Source of the DNA: Conidiobolus incongruus B7586
Lineage: Eukaryota > Entomophthoromycota > Entomophthoromycetes > Entomophthorales > Conidiobolaceae
DNA length: 20,421 nucleotides
Direction: 5' to 3'
NCBI GenBank assembly: GCA_000697335.1
Contig: JNEM01013503.1
Location: 1 to 20,421 of the forward strand
In this document: positions 1 to 10,330 of the stretch, piece by piece
Layout: each line of letters opens with the position of its first letter
Numbering within the stretch: position 1 is the stretch's first letter
Notes under the pieces: model-generated
Seen by the model: the letters and a program-made list of their open reading frames with translations, nothing else
Database searches by the model: none
Told to the model about the DNA's origin: nothing
Translations under genes and position numbers: made by a program

Positions 1-742
1 AGGATATATGTAAAATTTTTATTGATCCTGACTTGCCGACCCCTTATAGATAATTTTAAAGACCATCCCTTAGCATTATTAACTCCTGAGGACCTATTGC
101 CACCCGGCTATGGTCCCCATATTCCCAAATTCCACTTTGCATCTCGATTCATGCACCCCAATTATTTTGTTTCTATTCCATTTGAGCCAGGCCGCCAAGG
201 TCCCGAGCCCATTGTAGCTAGAAATGTGAAGAAGATGGCTAAACGTGCCAAAATTTCACCAGAATTTGTACAAGAGTGTGAAGATCATTTGAATCAATTT
301 ATCAAACTTATTTTGGATGCTAAGGGGGTAGGTGAATTTAATCATGTGGAATGGGAAGATTTAGATGATGACCATAACGATTGTTTTATTAAGGATAATA
401 TTGAAGATGAAGATTTGATTATTATTACTAAAGAAACTACCTATAATGATGTAACCAAGCCAATTCCTCCTACCATTATTATGGGTCAGGATGGTAAACG
501 TCAGTTGGCTTGGGTTATTACTGATTCCTTCTCAAGGTTGGTCATTCATAATATGTGCAAGTATTATAACGTTACTTCCTTTAGTAAGTTATCATTTTAT
601 TATATATTTTTTACCTATTAACTTATTTTTTAATTTTCAAGGTATGAATAACCCTTCCAATGAACGTGTCACCTATGTTGTTGAACCTGACGAAGCCTTC
701 CAACCTCCTAAGACTTCATTTTATTCTCATTTGTTCTCTTGA
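1..742 (+). CDS. R3H domain protein with R3H-associated N-terminal region (5' partial)
   Basis: This is the 3' part of a gene; the start lies left of the window. Visible exons are up to 583 and 642-742, joined across a 58-bp GT-AG intron (584-641); the stop is TGA at 740-742. The last third carries the R3H signature: an Arg-x3-His (RLVIH) followed by KYYNVTSFS, the pattern R3H domains use to bind single-stranded nucleic acid. The preceding part (PPGYGPHIPKFHFASRFMHP, then a basic KKMAKRAKIS stretch and an acidic linker DLDDDHNDC) resembles the R3H-associated N-terminal domain of small, mainly fungal proteins. The 5' edge is uncertain: the frame is open to base 1, but 10-49 looks like a 40-bp intron (GTAAAA, CTGAC branch-like motif, TTATAG), and splicing it also keeps the frame. 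Role inferred: RNA or ssDNA binding; the pathway is unknown. Confidence in the family is good, in the 5' structure low. Confidence 0.8.
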
Positions 743-1646
743 CACTTGGATTTAAATCAATAGGAAGACAATGATTAACTTAATTTTTTAATTAAATTAA
801 AAATTTGTCTTTCTTGAATAATGTTCTCTTGGTTGTTTTTTTATCAATTTATTAATAGGGTTTATAATTTTTATCTATGTGGGATTGAAATGATTTCAAT
901 TAATATATCATTATTGTTTATTCATAACTGGTTTTAAATCAAATACAATCATTATATTCGTTTTTATTCAGTATCATAAAATTATTAATAATAAAATAAC
1001 CAATTCAATATTTTAATTCAGGGTCAATCCATGTATTGTAATAGATACATTGAAGATACGATACATTCTATTCCAAGGTAAATATATATGAAATATGAAA
1101 CATTACAATGATATATCGGATTTGACTCAATTTAATCAATATTAATGAACTTGATGTATTTAGTATTTTATCAGATTTGTATACAAATATGGAATATAAA
1201 ATCAGGGAGTTCTTGACAAAAACATTTGGAGCCTATATTTTATTTTTGTGTGATATTAAATAAATCATTTTTCCAATAATTATTCATAAATCATGATATA
1301 TTATAATCGTTCAGTAAGCTAAAATATAATGTTGTTTATTATTTTAATACTTAATAATTAAGTGACAATATCTTTAGGATAATCATTTATTAATTGATGA
1401 TTTTTATTTTATTATACAATATTGAATTGTGTTTCATGACTGTAGAATGGTTTTAACTTATCGGTCAAATACAATGCTCCATATCAGCATGACCACAATT
1501 GAACCAAAAATGCTTATATTAGTTAGAATCACAAACAAACTGGTACTTATTATAAAGAGTAAAAAACACTGACATTTGTCTGAATAATGATTACAGTACC
1601 CCAAACTATAGATACTAAAGATTGCGTTTCTATACTCTTTGATCTC
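743..1646. other. AT-rich intergenic region
   Basis: This stretch lies between the 3' ends of the R3H gene and the membrane-protein relic, so the two genes converge on it. It is almost pure A/T with frequent stops in all frames. I see no exon-like stretch, RNA gene or long repeat. It should hold the two 3' UTRs. Confidence 0.6.
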
Positions 1647-2075
1647 TCAATTAATCTTGAATTCCTGAAGTTTTTCCCTCTTATTCTCAATGATCTTAGA
1701 CTTTTGAATAAAAAAACTTTTAAACCCAACAACTACTAATAAGACAAATTCAATTGTCCAAAGGACCACTGCACCATTAATTTCAACTAAGTGTGGATCA
1801 TGAAGTATTTTACTAAGGGCTAATCCAAAAAGTAGTGAGAGAACCATTATAATTGGAAAAGGTTCAAATCTCTTCTTGATAAAGATATTATACAACCCCA
1901 ATATTGGAGAAATAATTAATGGGGCAATCACTGCTCTTTATTCACTATAAAAATGTTTGAGCGTAAAGAAGAGTATAATAGGTAAAACAGCTTCAATAGT
2001 AACATATTGGAATAGAAATTTCTATTTTCTGTGTTTTTGCATGTGATTTGGTGAAATAAGGGCTTGTCCAAGCAT
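1647..2075 (-). pseudogene. Small multi-pass membrane protein, VC0807/septation-protein-like, with two in-frame stops
   Basis: Reading on the minus strand from ATG at 2075 to the terminator at 1647 gives 143 codons in one uninterrupted frame, except for TAG at 2024-2022 and TAA at 1940-1938. Around the stops the reading is protein-like: a hydrophobic helix (IEAVLPIILFFTLKHFYSE), then RAVIAPLIISPILGLYNIF, a basic turn KKRFEPFP, a helix with LSLLFGLALSKIL, the turn DPHLVEING, and a last helix ending in a basic KSFF..KREKLQEFK tail. The layout (helix, KKRFE loop, helix, DP.L turn, helix) recalls the VC0807/intracellular septation protein A family; this is a weak family call made from memory. Both stops sit where a Gln codon (CAG, CAA) would differ by one C-to-T change. 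No GT-AG intron of normal size removes either stop. Most likely a recently disabled host gene; a sequence error is possible. Confidence 0.5.
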
Positions 2076-3606
2076 TTTTTTGATTTGTCAATAGAAGCTG
2101 AATGTTCTGTCAAGTTGGGAATTGATTTTGCTTCAATTTTTTGGTATTATCTGATATTATAAAAAATCAAAACTTTAAATAAATTGTAAGGGTTTGATAC
2201 TATTTATATAAGATTTGTTTTCTACTTTTCAAATGAATAATATTTATAATTTTACTCTCAACTCAATTATATGATCATTTTTTTTGAAAAACAATAATGT
2301 CCTAATTTAACTAAATTAATTTATTTATTTGTTAATTTGGATAATATATGAACTTTGAATAATATATTTACTCCAATATCAAAGCACATGGATTTTTATC
2401 CCAATTATGAAAGAGATGATTTCATTGGATTTAACTAGATATAGAATACAAATATTAAACTATACCAATTAAAAATTTAATTATTTTCACATATGAAAAT
2501 TATATCTAATATAGGTTGTGAATTGAATCTTTATGACTGTAATATCACAATTATACCATTTTATTATTCGAATATATCAATTAACTAGTTTATAGAATTG
2601 TAAATAAAGTTGTTACTTAGCATTCTGAAGGTAGTAATTGGTTTAGTATTTCAAAGAAAATTTTGGTTTTGGAATTTTAAATTTTCAATATAATAATATC
2701 AATCTTACACTTATTCAAGCAATACAATATATTGTATTAGGCAACTCGATTAATTGATCAAAATTCCTTGTTAATAAATAAGAAAATGTATCTAATGTAT
2801 TGATAAAAAATGAGTATGGTTTTTTATTGAAATTTAATTGAAATATCTAGCTCATCAATTTTAATTCCTAATGGTTTTCTTGAGGATATACAAAATTTAT
2901 ATTGATATCCGTGATTGATAATTTTACAAATGGTTCTTCAATAACTATAATGAATATAGTGCAATATTCCAAATTTTTTGATAAATGAATAATAGTAATT
3001 AAGATTATGATTATTAAAAGTATATATTGTACAGAATTCTAAAAATACTCAATAGTATGATGGTTTATTAGTAATTAATTAATTGCAGATTCTTAATTAA
3101 AAAAATCAAAATTCTGAATTCATTATTTTTTGATCTTATTATTTTGATGTTTTTATAAATATTTTAATTTTTAACACACTATAATGAATTTGCTCTTAAT
3201 TTCATAAATCTGAAAATCAATAAATTATCTCTAATTTGTCAATCATACATCGTAATTAATTTCAATTAAAAAAATGTCTTCTAAAATTCTATTCAAAACA
3301 AAAAAGGTAATTGAAATCACCAATATTTTATTGCGAAATTATCAATTATTGAAAGCTTGGATATTAAATTTATGTGTATCAAATTGATGATCTTTGGCTG
3401 TATAAGCTTTTTGGATATCCAAGATGGGTTGCTCTTTCGTGGTTTTGGAGAATATTTTGAGTTGATTGAACAATATAAGTATTGAAGTTTTGCTAAATTG
3501 TATGTTTATTCTGGTTTTGATTAAAAGGAATAGATAAATTGATTTGTTTTAACAATTCTCAAGTTGGAAACTATAAAATTACTTTATTTGATTAAGCTAT
3601 TTCATA
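2076..3606. other. AT-rich intergenic region
   Basis: About 1.5 kb of AT-rich DNA between two divergently oriented gene relics. I found no exon pair, conserved motif, tRNA or repeat array. A short open stretch near 3431 (MGCSFVVLENILS) is too small to support. It presumably held the promoters of the two decayed genes. Confidence 0.55.
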
Positions 3607-5929
3607 ATGACGAAATATCCTAACATTGGCAAAGATGATACAACAGCCATATATGATAATACGTGAAGAAGTCCTCAATGCAGACGTCCCCAAATCCCTA
3701 TGAAATTTATCCGAATGAGAACAGTCACATATCCATAGTACGTCACACAGCCCCCAAAACTGACGATCAAAGTACTCCGTGCCTGACATTTCGTGTGTGG
3801 GTCCTCAGTTTCATATTAAGTGAAATACTCAGCTCCTTGAACCAATACATCTATTTGAGGACATTCCGATTCAACATATTGATAGTAGGTCTACTCGTAA
3901 TTATATATCCGCGCGGATATCTCATGTTGAAACTATTACCAAAATACAGGTTTAGAATTTACAAATTTTATATTTTATTTGAATCCTGGTGGTTTTAATG
4001 TTAAGAAACATGCACTTATATCAATATTTTATCACAATAATACCACATGGCCTTAAGGGATGCTGTTCGTGACTGCCAGGAAAATGGGTTGGGTATGGAT
4101 CTCAATCAGTGGGTATCGTTAGGATTCATCGTATTGACACTACTCGTAGGATTTAGTCTGGGTGGATTGTTCTCTAGGTACTTGGTAGATCCTGTCAATA
4201 TGGCGTGGCCAACAAGTCAAGTGAGTATAAATTTACTCTGAACGCTTCACGGATTGGGATCGGCGGAGAACAACGACAACTACGAAAACGATGTGGATAT
4301 CTAGTTAGACGATTTCAACATATCAGAAACCAATGATGAGTCCATTACTCCCACACCGCTAATACCATCTCAAAATTTAGAGAATATGAGACCCAGAAAT
4401 TCAATGAAAGAACCCCAAAATCAAGGATTAAAATATTTTTTAATATTGAGAGTAACCGTAGCGATTTATTCGGTTTGTCCAATTTATTTCTTTCAGTTGC
4501 TGTCCAAAGTGAGTATGTTGTACTTGATACAGCCTAGAAATCTCGTTATGAATCAGTTGGGATAAAATCCTAAGGGCTTGAGATTTCTTAATTTTGGCTT
4601 TGATTGGATTACGATTATGAGTATTTTGGAGTCTCGAATCATTGTACCATATTACGCAAGTGACAATCTATTCATAGGATTTGTAATCATCATATGGATA
4701 GTAATACCTATAGGCTACTACTCCAACCTGTGGCAGAGTTGGAAATTATCAATAGGGAACATCGCCACTTCAAAAAGCTTGGCAAGCCTTACAATACGGA
4801 TGCCATCCTCAACGAATCCACCATGTTCAATCCCATCATCTATGAAAGAGATAGTTTATTAAAGATCTCTCTTTTATTGTGTGTCAGCTATGCAGCCAAC
4901 TGTGCAACAGTTTCTAGTAGCATAGTCCATGTAATTATCCACCATCGCAAGCTCTTATTCCAGATGTTCAAGACCAGCGAATTACTAAACCAGACACTCA
5001 CTACAAACTTATAAAACAATTCTTAAATATAGGCAAATTCACCTACTTGAACTTCTCCTATGCATCCTGGCGAGTGCCATGCTAAATAAATTCTATTTCG
5101 ACAATTCTCTCAGATACTGGGGCATTCTCATCGCTTGCTTAGTCGGAGTGATCTTAACCGTACCAAACGGCATGATTTACGCACTGGCAACCAAACTCAT
5201 GTAGTCGCCGAAGTGATTGGAGGTTGAATATACTCTGGGGTTGCTGTCGGCAATATGATTTTTAAAACATGCATTTCAAACTTTATATCAAGCTATCACT
5301 TATATTATTTAAAATTATATCACTGTATCAAATTACTACCATGCGGCGTTTTCGCAGTGATGATTATTGAAATGGTACGGGTTGCTCTCATTAACACGCT
5401 AGTGGCCTACGATCTCATGGCATGTGTCGAAGGTCTGTGCACAACGAAAGCCATGCACGGGAGTTAGAGCTGCGAAATCAGCAAAGTATTCACTCACAGT
5501 TCGACCATTTAGGGATTGGTGGGTACTTGGAAAATTCTTGGGCCAAAAACTGACTACTTTATAATTTTGTGCCGTTTTTTAATTGGTTTCTTTTTGCCAA
5601 TTTCAATCTGCGTGGCGAGTAGGTACTTCGATGTCTTTAAAAAATTCCATGTGCCTCCCATACTGTCGAGCGCTGCACTCCTACCACCCATATTTCCATT
5701 GCAGTACTCTATCTGGTTTTTGTTACCCACATTATTTAATTGCTATTTTTTGAAGCATCGGCTCGGCTGGTGGAGTCGCGACCCCTACATTACGTCGGCA
5801 GCTCTCGACTGTGGTTCAGGATTCGCCTTTATAATAGTATTTTTGCTGTTCAATAAAAAGTTGCAAATAAATTGGCTTGGAAATTATGAAGAGAGTATCT
5901 GTCCTTTGGAATATAAAGGTTTTCATTAA
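3607..5929 (+). pseudogene. Oligopeptide transporter (OPT family), decayed
   Basis: OPT proteins are proton-coupled importers of small peptides in the plasma membrane, with 12-16 helices. Family landmarks appear in the right order but in different frames: NPYE...TDDQSTPCLTFRVWVL near 3690-3815; LNPGGFNVKKHAL near 3980; LVDPVNMAWPTSQV and TLHG near 4190-4255; FGFDW near 4600 and VGYYSNLW-like near 4710; GKPYNTDAILN near 4780; FKTCISNF near 5270; GLVGTWKILGPKTDYF near 5515; then the C-terminus with WWSRDPYITSAALDCGSGFAF, INWLGNYEE and CPLEY. In-frame stops occur at 4239, 4302 and 4563, before GLVG near 5508, and at 5464; frame changes occur near 3960, 4740, 4960, 5040 and 5200. At least ten breaks make it a clear pseudogene. 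The start is taken as ATG 3607, which also meets an early stop. The region is visibly richer in G+C than the flanks. Neighbours give no functional context. Confidence 0.9.
3905..3920. repeat. 16-bp perfect palindrome
   Basis: ATATCCGCGCGGATAT reads the same on both strands. It lies inside the OPT relic, where it encodes the YPRGY part of an early helix boundary. Its CG-rich core stands out in this AT-rich DNA, but coding constraint in the ancestral gene is explanation enough. Confidence 0.8.
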
Positions 5930-6036
5930 TTAAAAAATAAATGAATCAGAATGTTTTTATTGTTAATTTAAAAATAACGGGGAATATATATATATACAGT
6001 TCCAATATGCCTATGTGTTATCAATGAAAATAGTTA

Positions 6037-6219
6037 TTAGTCGGATCCTCTTCCGGGGTTAAATACAGTATCTTCGAGAGCTTCAGGCTCTAAGATAATA
6101 AGTTAGTGAATATAGTTATTGTAAATGATGAATATACCTTCAGTATTAGTTACAGCCATGGAAGCAGCACCCAACATAAACATCAAATAAGCAATGAACT
6201 TAGAATACATCAGCATCAT
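6037..6219 (-). CDS. Small secreted peptide, two exons, 44 residues
   Basis: Exon 1 is 6219-6138 and exon 2 is 6089-6037, joined across a 48-bp intron (6137-6090; GTATAT...TTATCTTAG). The product has 44 residues. Residues 1-22 form a textbook signal peptide (MMLMYSKFIAYLMFMLGAAS, then M-A), with likely cleavage after the Ala at 22. The mature part of about 22 residues is acidic and then ends in NPGRGSD, with no cysteines. Four Met codons stand near the start; the first is used here. Support comes from the clean signal peptide, an intron of normal size in the right phase, and G+C above the surrounding desert. Family not recognised. It may be a secreted peptide, pheromone-like precursor or wall-associated microprotein; nothing here decides. 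It lies 107 bp downstream of the OPT relic on the opposite strand. Confidence 0.62.
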
Positions 6220-7017
6220 TAAATAAACCTTAGAATTCAGATATAATTGATTATCAAGCACTACAATAAACTGTCAATATAATAATGTCAAAATATATTC
6301 GCGAGTTTAATTAATTTCGAACTCTCATAACTGGGCCGAGAATGCTTCTATGAATTTATACAATTTTGAGATGGTGAACTGAAACCCATTTCAATCATTT
6401 CATAATGTTACAGATAAGCAACTCATCTCTTCAATTTTAATTTGAATCATATTAGTATCATTATACATTCAATAAGTAATATCTTCATACACATTAATTA
6501 ATTATGACAATGAATCGATAATGATATATTCAAGAATAACTCATCACTCTAATACCAATTATTTAATTATGTACTAACATGCACATTACTATATATTATA
6601 TAAAATGTTTAATTTAATTTTGAATTATCCGAATTAATAATTTTTGTGAAGATTGTTTCAATATTGATTAAATTTTTGAGAATTCAAACAATTTCAATGT
6701 TGCGGTTAAGGAAAAAAATTATAATATCGGTTATTTTTATTATCGTATTATTATTTTTCAAATTACACTCTTGGATGTTTCTATTTTCATATTTTCTTAT
6801 TTGATAATTTAATTTCAATTCAATTTTTATTATGAATTTAATTCAGTTAATCTAAAAAATAGTAATATAATTTACATTACTGCAATCATCAAGTAAATAT
6901 AAAGTTATTATTAAAACCAAAACTATTGTATTGATATTATTAAGCAATTAAATTATATTTTTATTCAATAAATTTGCAATATTACACTAAGTAAATTAAT
7001 ATAATTCATCCAAAATT
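6220..7017. other. AT-rich intergenic region
   Basis: About 800 bp upstream of the small secreted peptide gene and downstream of SWT1. No exon-like reading, RNA gene or long repeat seen. It holds the peptide gene's promoter and the SWT1 3' UTR. Confidence 0.55.
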
Positions 7018-8397
7018 TTAAGGCTCTCTACATTTCAAAATATTTGATTTAAAATGATTTAATAGAGACCTTCGATCCATCACTTCAGTCCTCTGGTTTT
7101 TATCCAACATTAGTAATAATTCAGTAAATTCGAGTAGTTTTAGAGCATCGGCTTTGTATACTTTTCCTACATTGTACTCTTTGAGACGCTTCCAGCTCTT
7201 GAGAATGGTTTTTAATTGGTAGAGATTTCTTCGAAGTTCCATGGGGTAGATTTTTTGAAATACATCGTACTTGTTTTCGATGATGAATACCATTTGGTCG
7301 ATGGACCATGGTGGTAAGGATTCGATACCGTAATCCCACATGTCGCCCAGTTCTTTCTCGAGATGTTGTTGTATTTGAGGGTTCAAGTTCTTTTCTAAAT
7401 ATTCTATAATACTGGAGATTACTTGGTATAATTCGATAGAATAGTGGATAGACGGGCCAAAGTGAGATACATATTGGAATTCGTCATTGGTTTCGCATGA
7501 TATCTCTTCAGGATGGTATCCTTCCATTTCGACATTATTTTTGTCACCATAAATATGAGGTAAATGATCAAAAGATTCACTAGGAGCGTCATACATAATA
7601 ATATCATTATTATCTTCAACGATGGGATCTTCATTTAAAATTCTTTGATTCAAAGGCTTTTCATCCTTTTAATATTTTTAAAAATAGATTAATATTGCTT
7701 CCAGTGTTTATATTATAATGTCTAATTACCGTATAACCATTAACATGAACTTCGTCTACTTCCATTTGATCGGTGAGATTTTTAATTGCAGCTTGGAATT
7801 GTATATTCAGCTCTGAAGAAGTGTGAGTCGTAACCTCATGTACTTCACCCTTTACTCTCAAATTTTTATCATTTGTCAATAAAATAACAGGAACTGGAAA
7901 ATATGTCTTAAAGTAACTATAAGCAATACCAACAATTAAAATAAATGGGATATATTTTTCAAATAAATAAATTGACTTACGTACAACAGTCCAAAATTTT
8001 ATCGTCATTAGTCTATAATAACAAACGAGATAAATATTCCAATAAAAATAAAAATTGTATATTGGGAGTTACATCATAAGTTGAAATATATTCATTAGTT
8101 TTTTGTCCTCGTATCCAATTGGAATAATCTTTAAACCAACCAATCAACTTATCGTGAGCTTTTTGAGCTGATCTCTTCAAATTTTGATTGTTTCCTGACT
8201 GTTAAAATATTTGGTTAAAATTGATATTCTATAATAAAATTTTACAAGATTACCTTCTGTCTATCCAACTCTTGCAGTACGATCCAAGGTATGACAATGA
8301 CCACATTTAATCTATTTGAATTGGTTACTATATCTTCTACTAAGTCCAAATCTTGAATTAAAATATTTGTATCAATAATAATTATAGAGTTAACCAT
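7018..8397 (-). CDS. SWT1: SWT1-type PIN-domain RNA endoribonuclease
   Basis: Five exons on the minus strand: 8397-8254, 8198-8073, 8012-7981, 7916-7730 and 7665-7018, with introns of 55, 60, 64 and 64 bp, all GT-AG. They join in phase to 378 residues. The N-terminal PIN domain is clear: IIIIDTNILI with Asp9; IPWIVLQELDRQK with Glu43 and Asp45; GQKTNEYIS; TNDDKILDCC with Asp93, Asp94 and Asp98; and VILLTNDKNL with Asp117. These acidic residues are the metal-binding set of PIN nucleases. The order and wording (IPW.VlQELD, DDkILdCC, LTNDKNL) are those of SWT1, which in yeast cleaves unspliced or leaked pre-mRNA at nuclear pores. Residues about 200-378, rich in helices (PPWSIDQM, LRRNLYQLKTILKSW), correspond to the C-terminal domain of SWT1. 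The PIN domain begins almost at the first Met, without the longer N-terminal extension of yeast SWT1. An upstream exon cannot be excluded, since TAG at about 8408 could be an acceptor. Confidence 0.9.
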
Positions 8398-8841
8398 TGA
8401 TTCAATGTTCTAGATAAATTATTTAGCATTACATAAAATTTTAGTGTTATTTGGCTTGTAATTGACATAAACCTTTAATCAAATATACTAAATTTATGTG
8501 ATTATGGGTATTGAAATTTTATTAGTTGTTTTTACTAGATTAAGTTAAAATCGATTATGAGAAAATTAGAACTTGAGTTAGTGTATAAATTATGAATTTT
8601 TTAAATATAATATACTCAATTAAAAAAATGAATATTCTGCAGAAATCAAATGGTTTAAAATAAACAAACCTTTAAATTAATATTATATCAATCAACCATG
8701 AGATAGACATAACAATTCCTGCAATTATAAACAAAATTTAACATTAAAAAGATATGTCTATTTTATAAAATAAATTATTTATTACATGAAATAAATAAAA
8801 ATAAATTGATTTAATATAAACAAATATCACATTGAAAATAA
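8398..8841. other. Intergenic region between SWT1 and the Saf4 gene
   Basis: About 440 bp, very AT-rich, between the SWT1 start and the Saf4-like stop, both genes being on the minus strand. It serves as SWT1 promoter and Saf4 3' UTR. No further gene seen. Confidence 0.55.
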
Positions 8842-9995
8842 TTAACTATCGGATTCAGAATCTGAAGCATATGATTGTAAATAGTCTAATGGCAAAGTAC
8901 CAGATTTGGTCGATGTTTTAGGTTTTTTCTTGATTTGAATGGTTGGTTGATTAGACGGTTTTGAAGAAGTATTGTTTAAAAACGGGTCCGATAGTTGACT
9001 CAGTTGATTTTTTAAATTTTTCAGATGGTCGTTGGTTGTTGCTTTGTCAACTGGATTTTTACTCCTAAATAGACTTGATGCGAGGGATTGCTCTTTAGAT
9101 TTTTGTAATTGCTCCATTTGATCGTTTTCGCCTAGAGAATTATTGTGTTAATAAGGATTTGGAACTTGAGCATATTAACTTACTCTTAAATTGTTTTTGT
9201 TTAGCTTCAATTTCGTCATCCTTTGACTCAGGTTCTAGTTCAATAAACAAGCTATATTTATCCTTAAGCTGATTACTGCGCTCCTCAGCAGCTTCCCTTT
9301 CTTTACGTCCCTTACGAAATATAGATCTCAGTTTTTGAGATTGAGTATATGGATCTTCCCAATGTTTTTGATTTAGAGATTGAAGTTGCATCAATCTCGG
9401 AGCAGCTTCCAATCCCTTGTTAAAATCTTTCGTTTTGTGCTCAAGGACATTGAATGGATTTTGAGGTTTTGAATCATCTTTAAGTGCTATCGTTTCACTG
9501 TCTTCTGGGTTCCAGACAGTAGTTCTTTTAATGCCACCTTGGATTACCGTATAATCGGTATTCTAAATTAGAATTGAATAACAGTTTAATACATTCTTAT
9601 GGAAATTAATAGAAACAACTTAATATTACTTTAGGATCCGTCTGCACCACAATCTTATTAGGACAGAGATGACACTTCATAGTGAATTGATAAATTGGAG
9701 TAGAAAAATAATTTCCAACTTTTTTCTTTTCCGCATTATAGCGTACCCCCATACCAATATTCGCATTACATCCAGAACAAACTATCGGGAAGGGCATTTC
9801 AAAGCGGATAATTAATATCCCTTGATTTAATTTTCTTGCTCGATGTCTTAATGCATGTTGACCTTGGTATGTATTTAGAGAACCCTATTAATGGATTAAT
9901 ATTTTATAAATTTTACAATATTTCATAAATATTTGTACTTTTGAAGGATCCCAATCTGGTGGATAATATTTATTTAGTGCTTTACGATCTGCCAT
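8842..9995 (-). CDS. saf4: Splicing factor of the Saf4/CCDC130 (Cwc16/Yju2-like) family
   Basis: Four exons, 9995-9939, 9884-9630, 9562-9184 and 9131-8842, with introns of 54, 67 and 52 bp, join to 326 residues. The N-terminus MADRKALNKYYPPDWDPSK, then GSLNTYQGQHALRHRARK, is near-diagnostic for CCDC130/Saf4. The zinc site has Cys55 and Cys58 (VCSGC) and Cys90 and Cys93 (KCHLC), with the family block GMGVRYNAEKKKVGNY between them and QTDPKNTDY after. Residues about 130-260 are charged and helical, with EHKTKDFNKG, WEDPY and RKGRKE; the tail is Ser/Lys-rich and ends in an acidic SDSESDS. The family acts in the spliceosome around the catalytic steps and helps 3' splice-site use, a fitting function for so intron-dense a genome. 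All family landmarks are present and no break is seen. The start is the ATG directly before ADRKA, as in homologues. Confidence 0.95.
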
Positions 9996-10330
9996 TATGA
10001 ATACTATTTACAATTTTCAATTTTGTGAAGTCTCAGTTTTTTGCAACCATTTAATCTAAATAAATAACCTTGTGTTTTTTATTTAATAAAATTATGGGAT
10101 TATGAAAAATTTAATTTTATGACTGTTAATTTAAAATTTGATTAAATAGAGTTGATTATAAATACTATTAACCAATCAATTCCTACATTTAATTGATTAG
10201 ATATCCCTCAACAACCCTTAATCCAATACAATATAAATTATGAATTCATTATCTTTACAGTCATATTTCTTTTCGATCGTCTAAATCCTGTTAAAATTAA
10301 TAACATTATAAAGAATATTAATGTTAAACA
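9996..10330. promoter_or_regulatory. Shared divergent promoter of the Saf4 and OTU1 genes
   Basis: 335 bp separate the two start codons, which point away from each other. The stretch is AT-rich and contains a CCAAT box at 10172-10176 (ACCAATCAAT) roughly midway. I see no clear TATA element or gene. Co-regulation is possible but is inference. Confidence 0.5.

Noticed and set aside
1926-1942. A 15-bp intron (GTGAATAAAGAGCAG) that would remove the TAA in the membrane-protein gene
   Set aside because: It is three times shorter than the shortest supported intron here, and it leaves the other stop in place.
1647-2075. UAA and UAG reassigned to glutamine in this organism
   Set aside because: No intact exon in the window uses TAA or TAG in frame, Gln is encoded by CAA and CAG, and Ras, OTU1 and the Ngl/CCR4-type nuclease end at TAA exactly where their families end.
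3592-3789. A 65-codon minus-strand frame over the OPT start
   Set aside because: Antisense to OPT family landmarks; a shadow.
7661-8008. An apparent single-pass membrane protein starting MTIKFWTVVRKSIYLF
   Set aside because: Its hydrophobic segment is translated intron (7917-7980) and its start is the wrong frame of the SWT1 exon that reads TNDDKILDCC. Splicing gives a perfect PIN-domain continuation.
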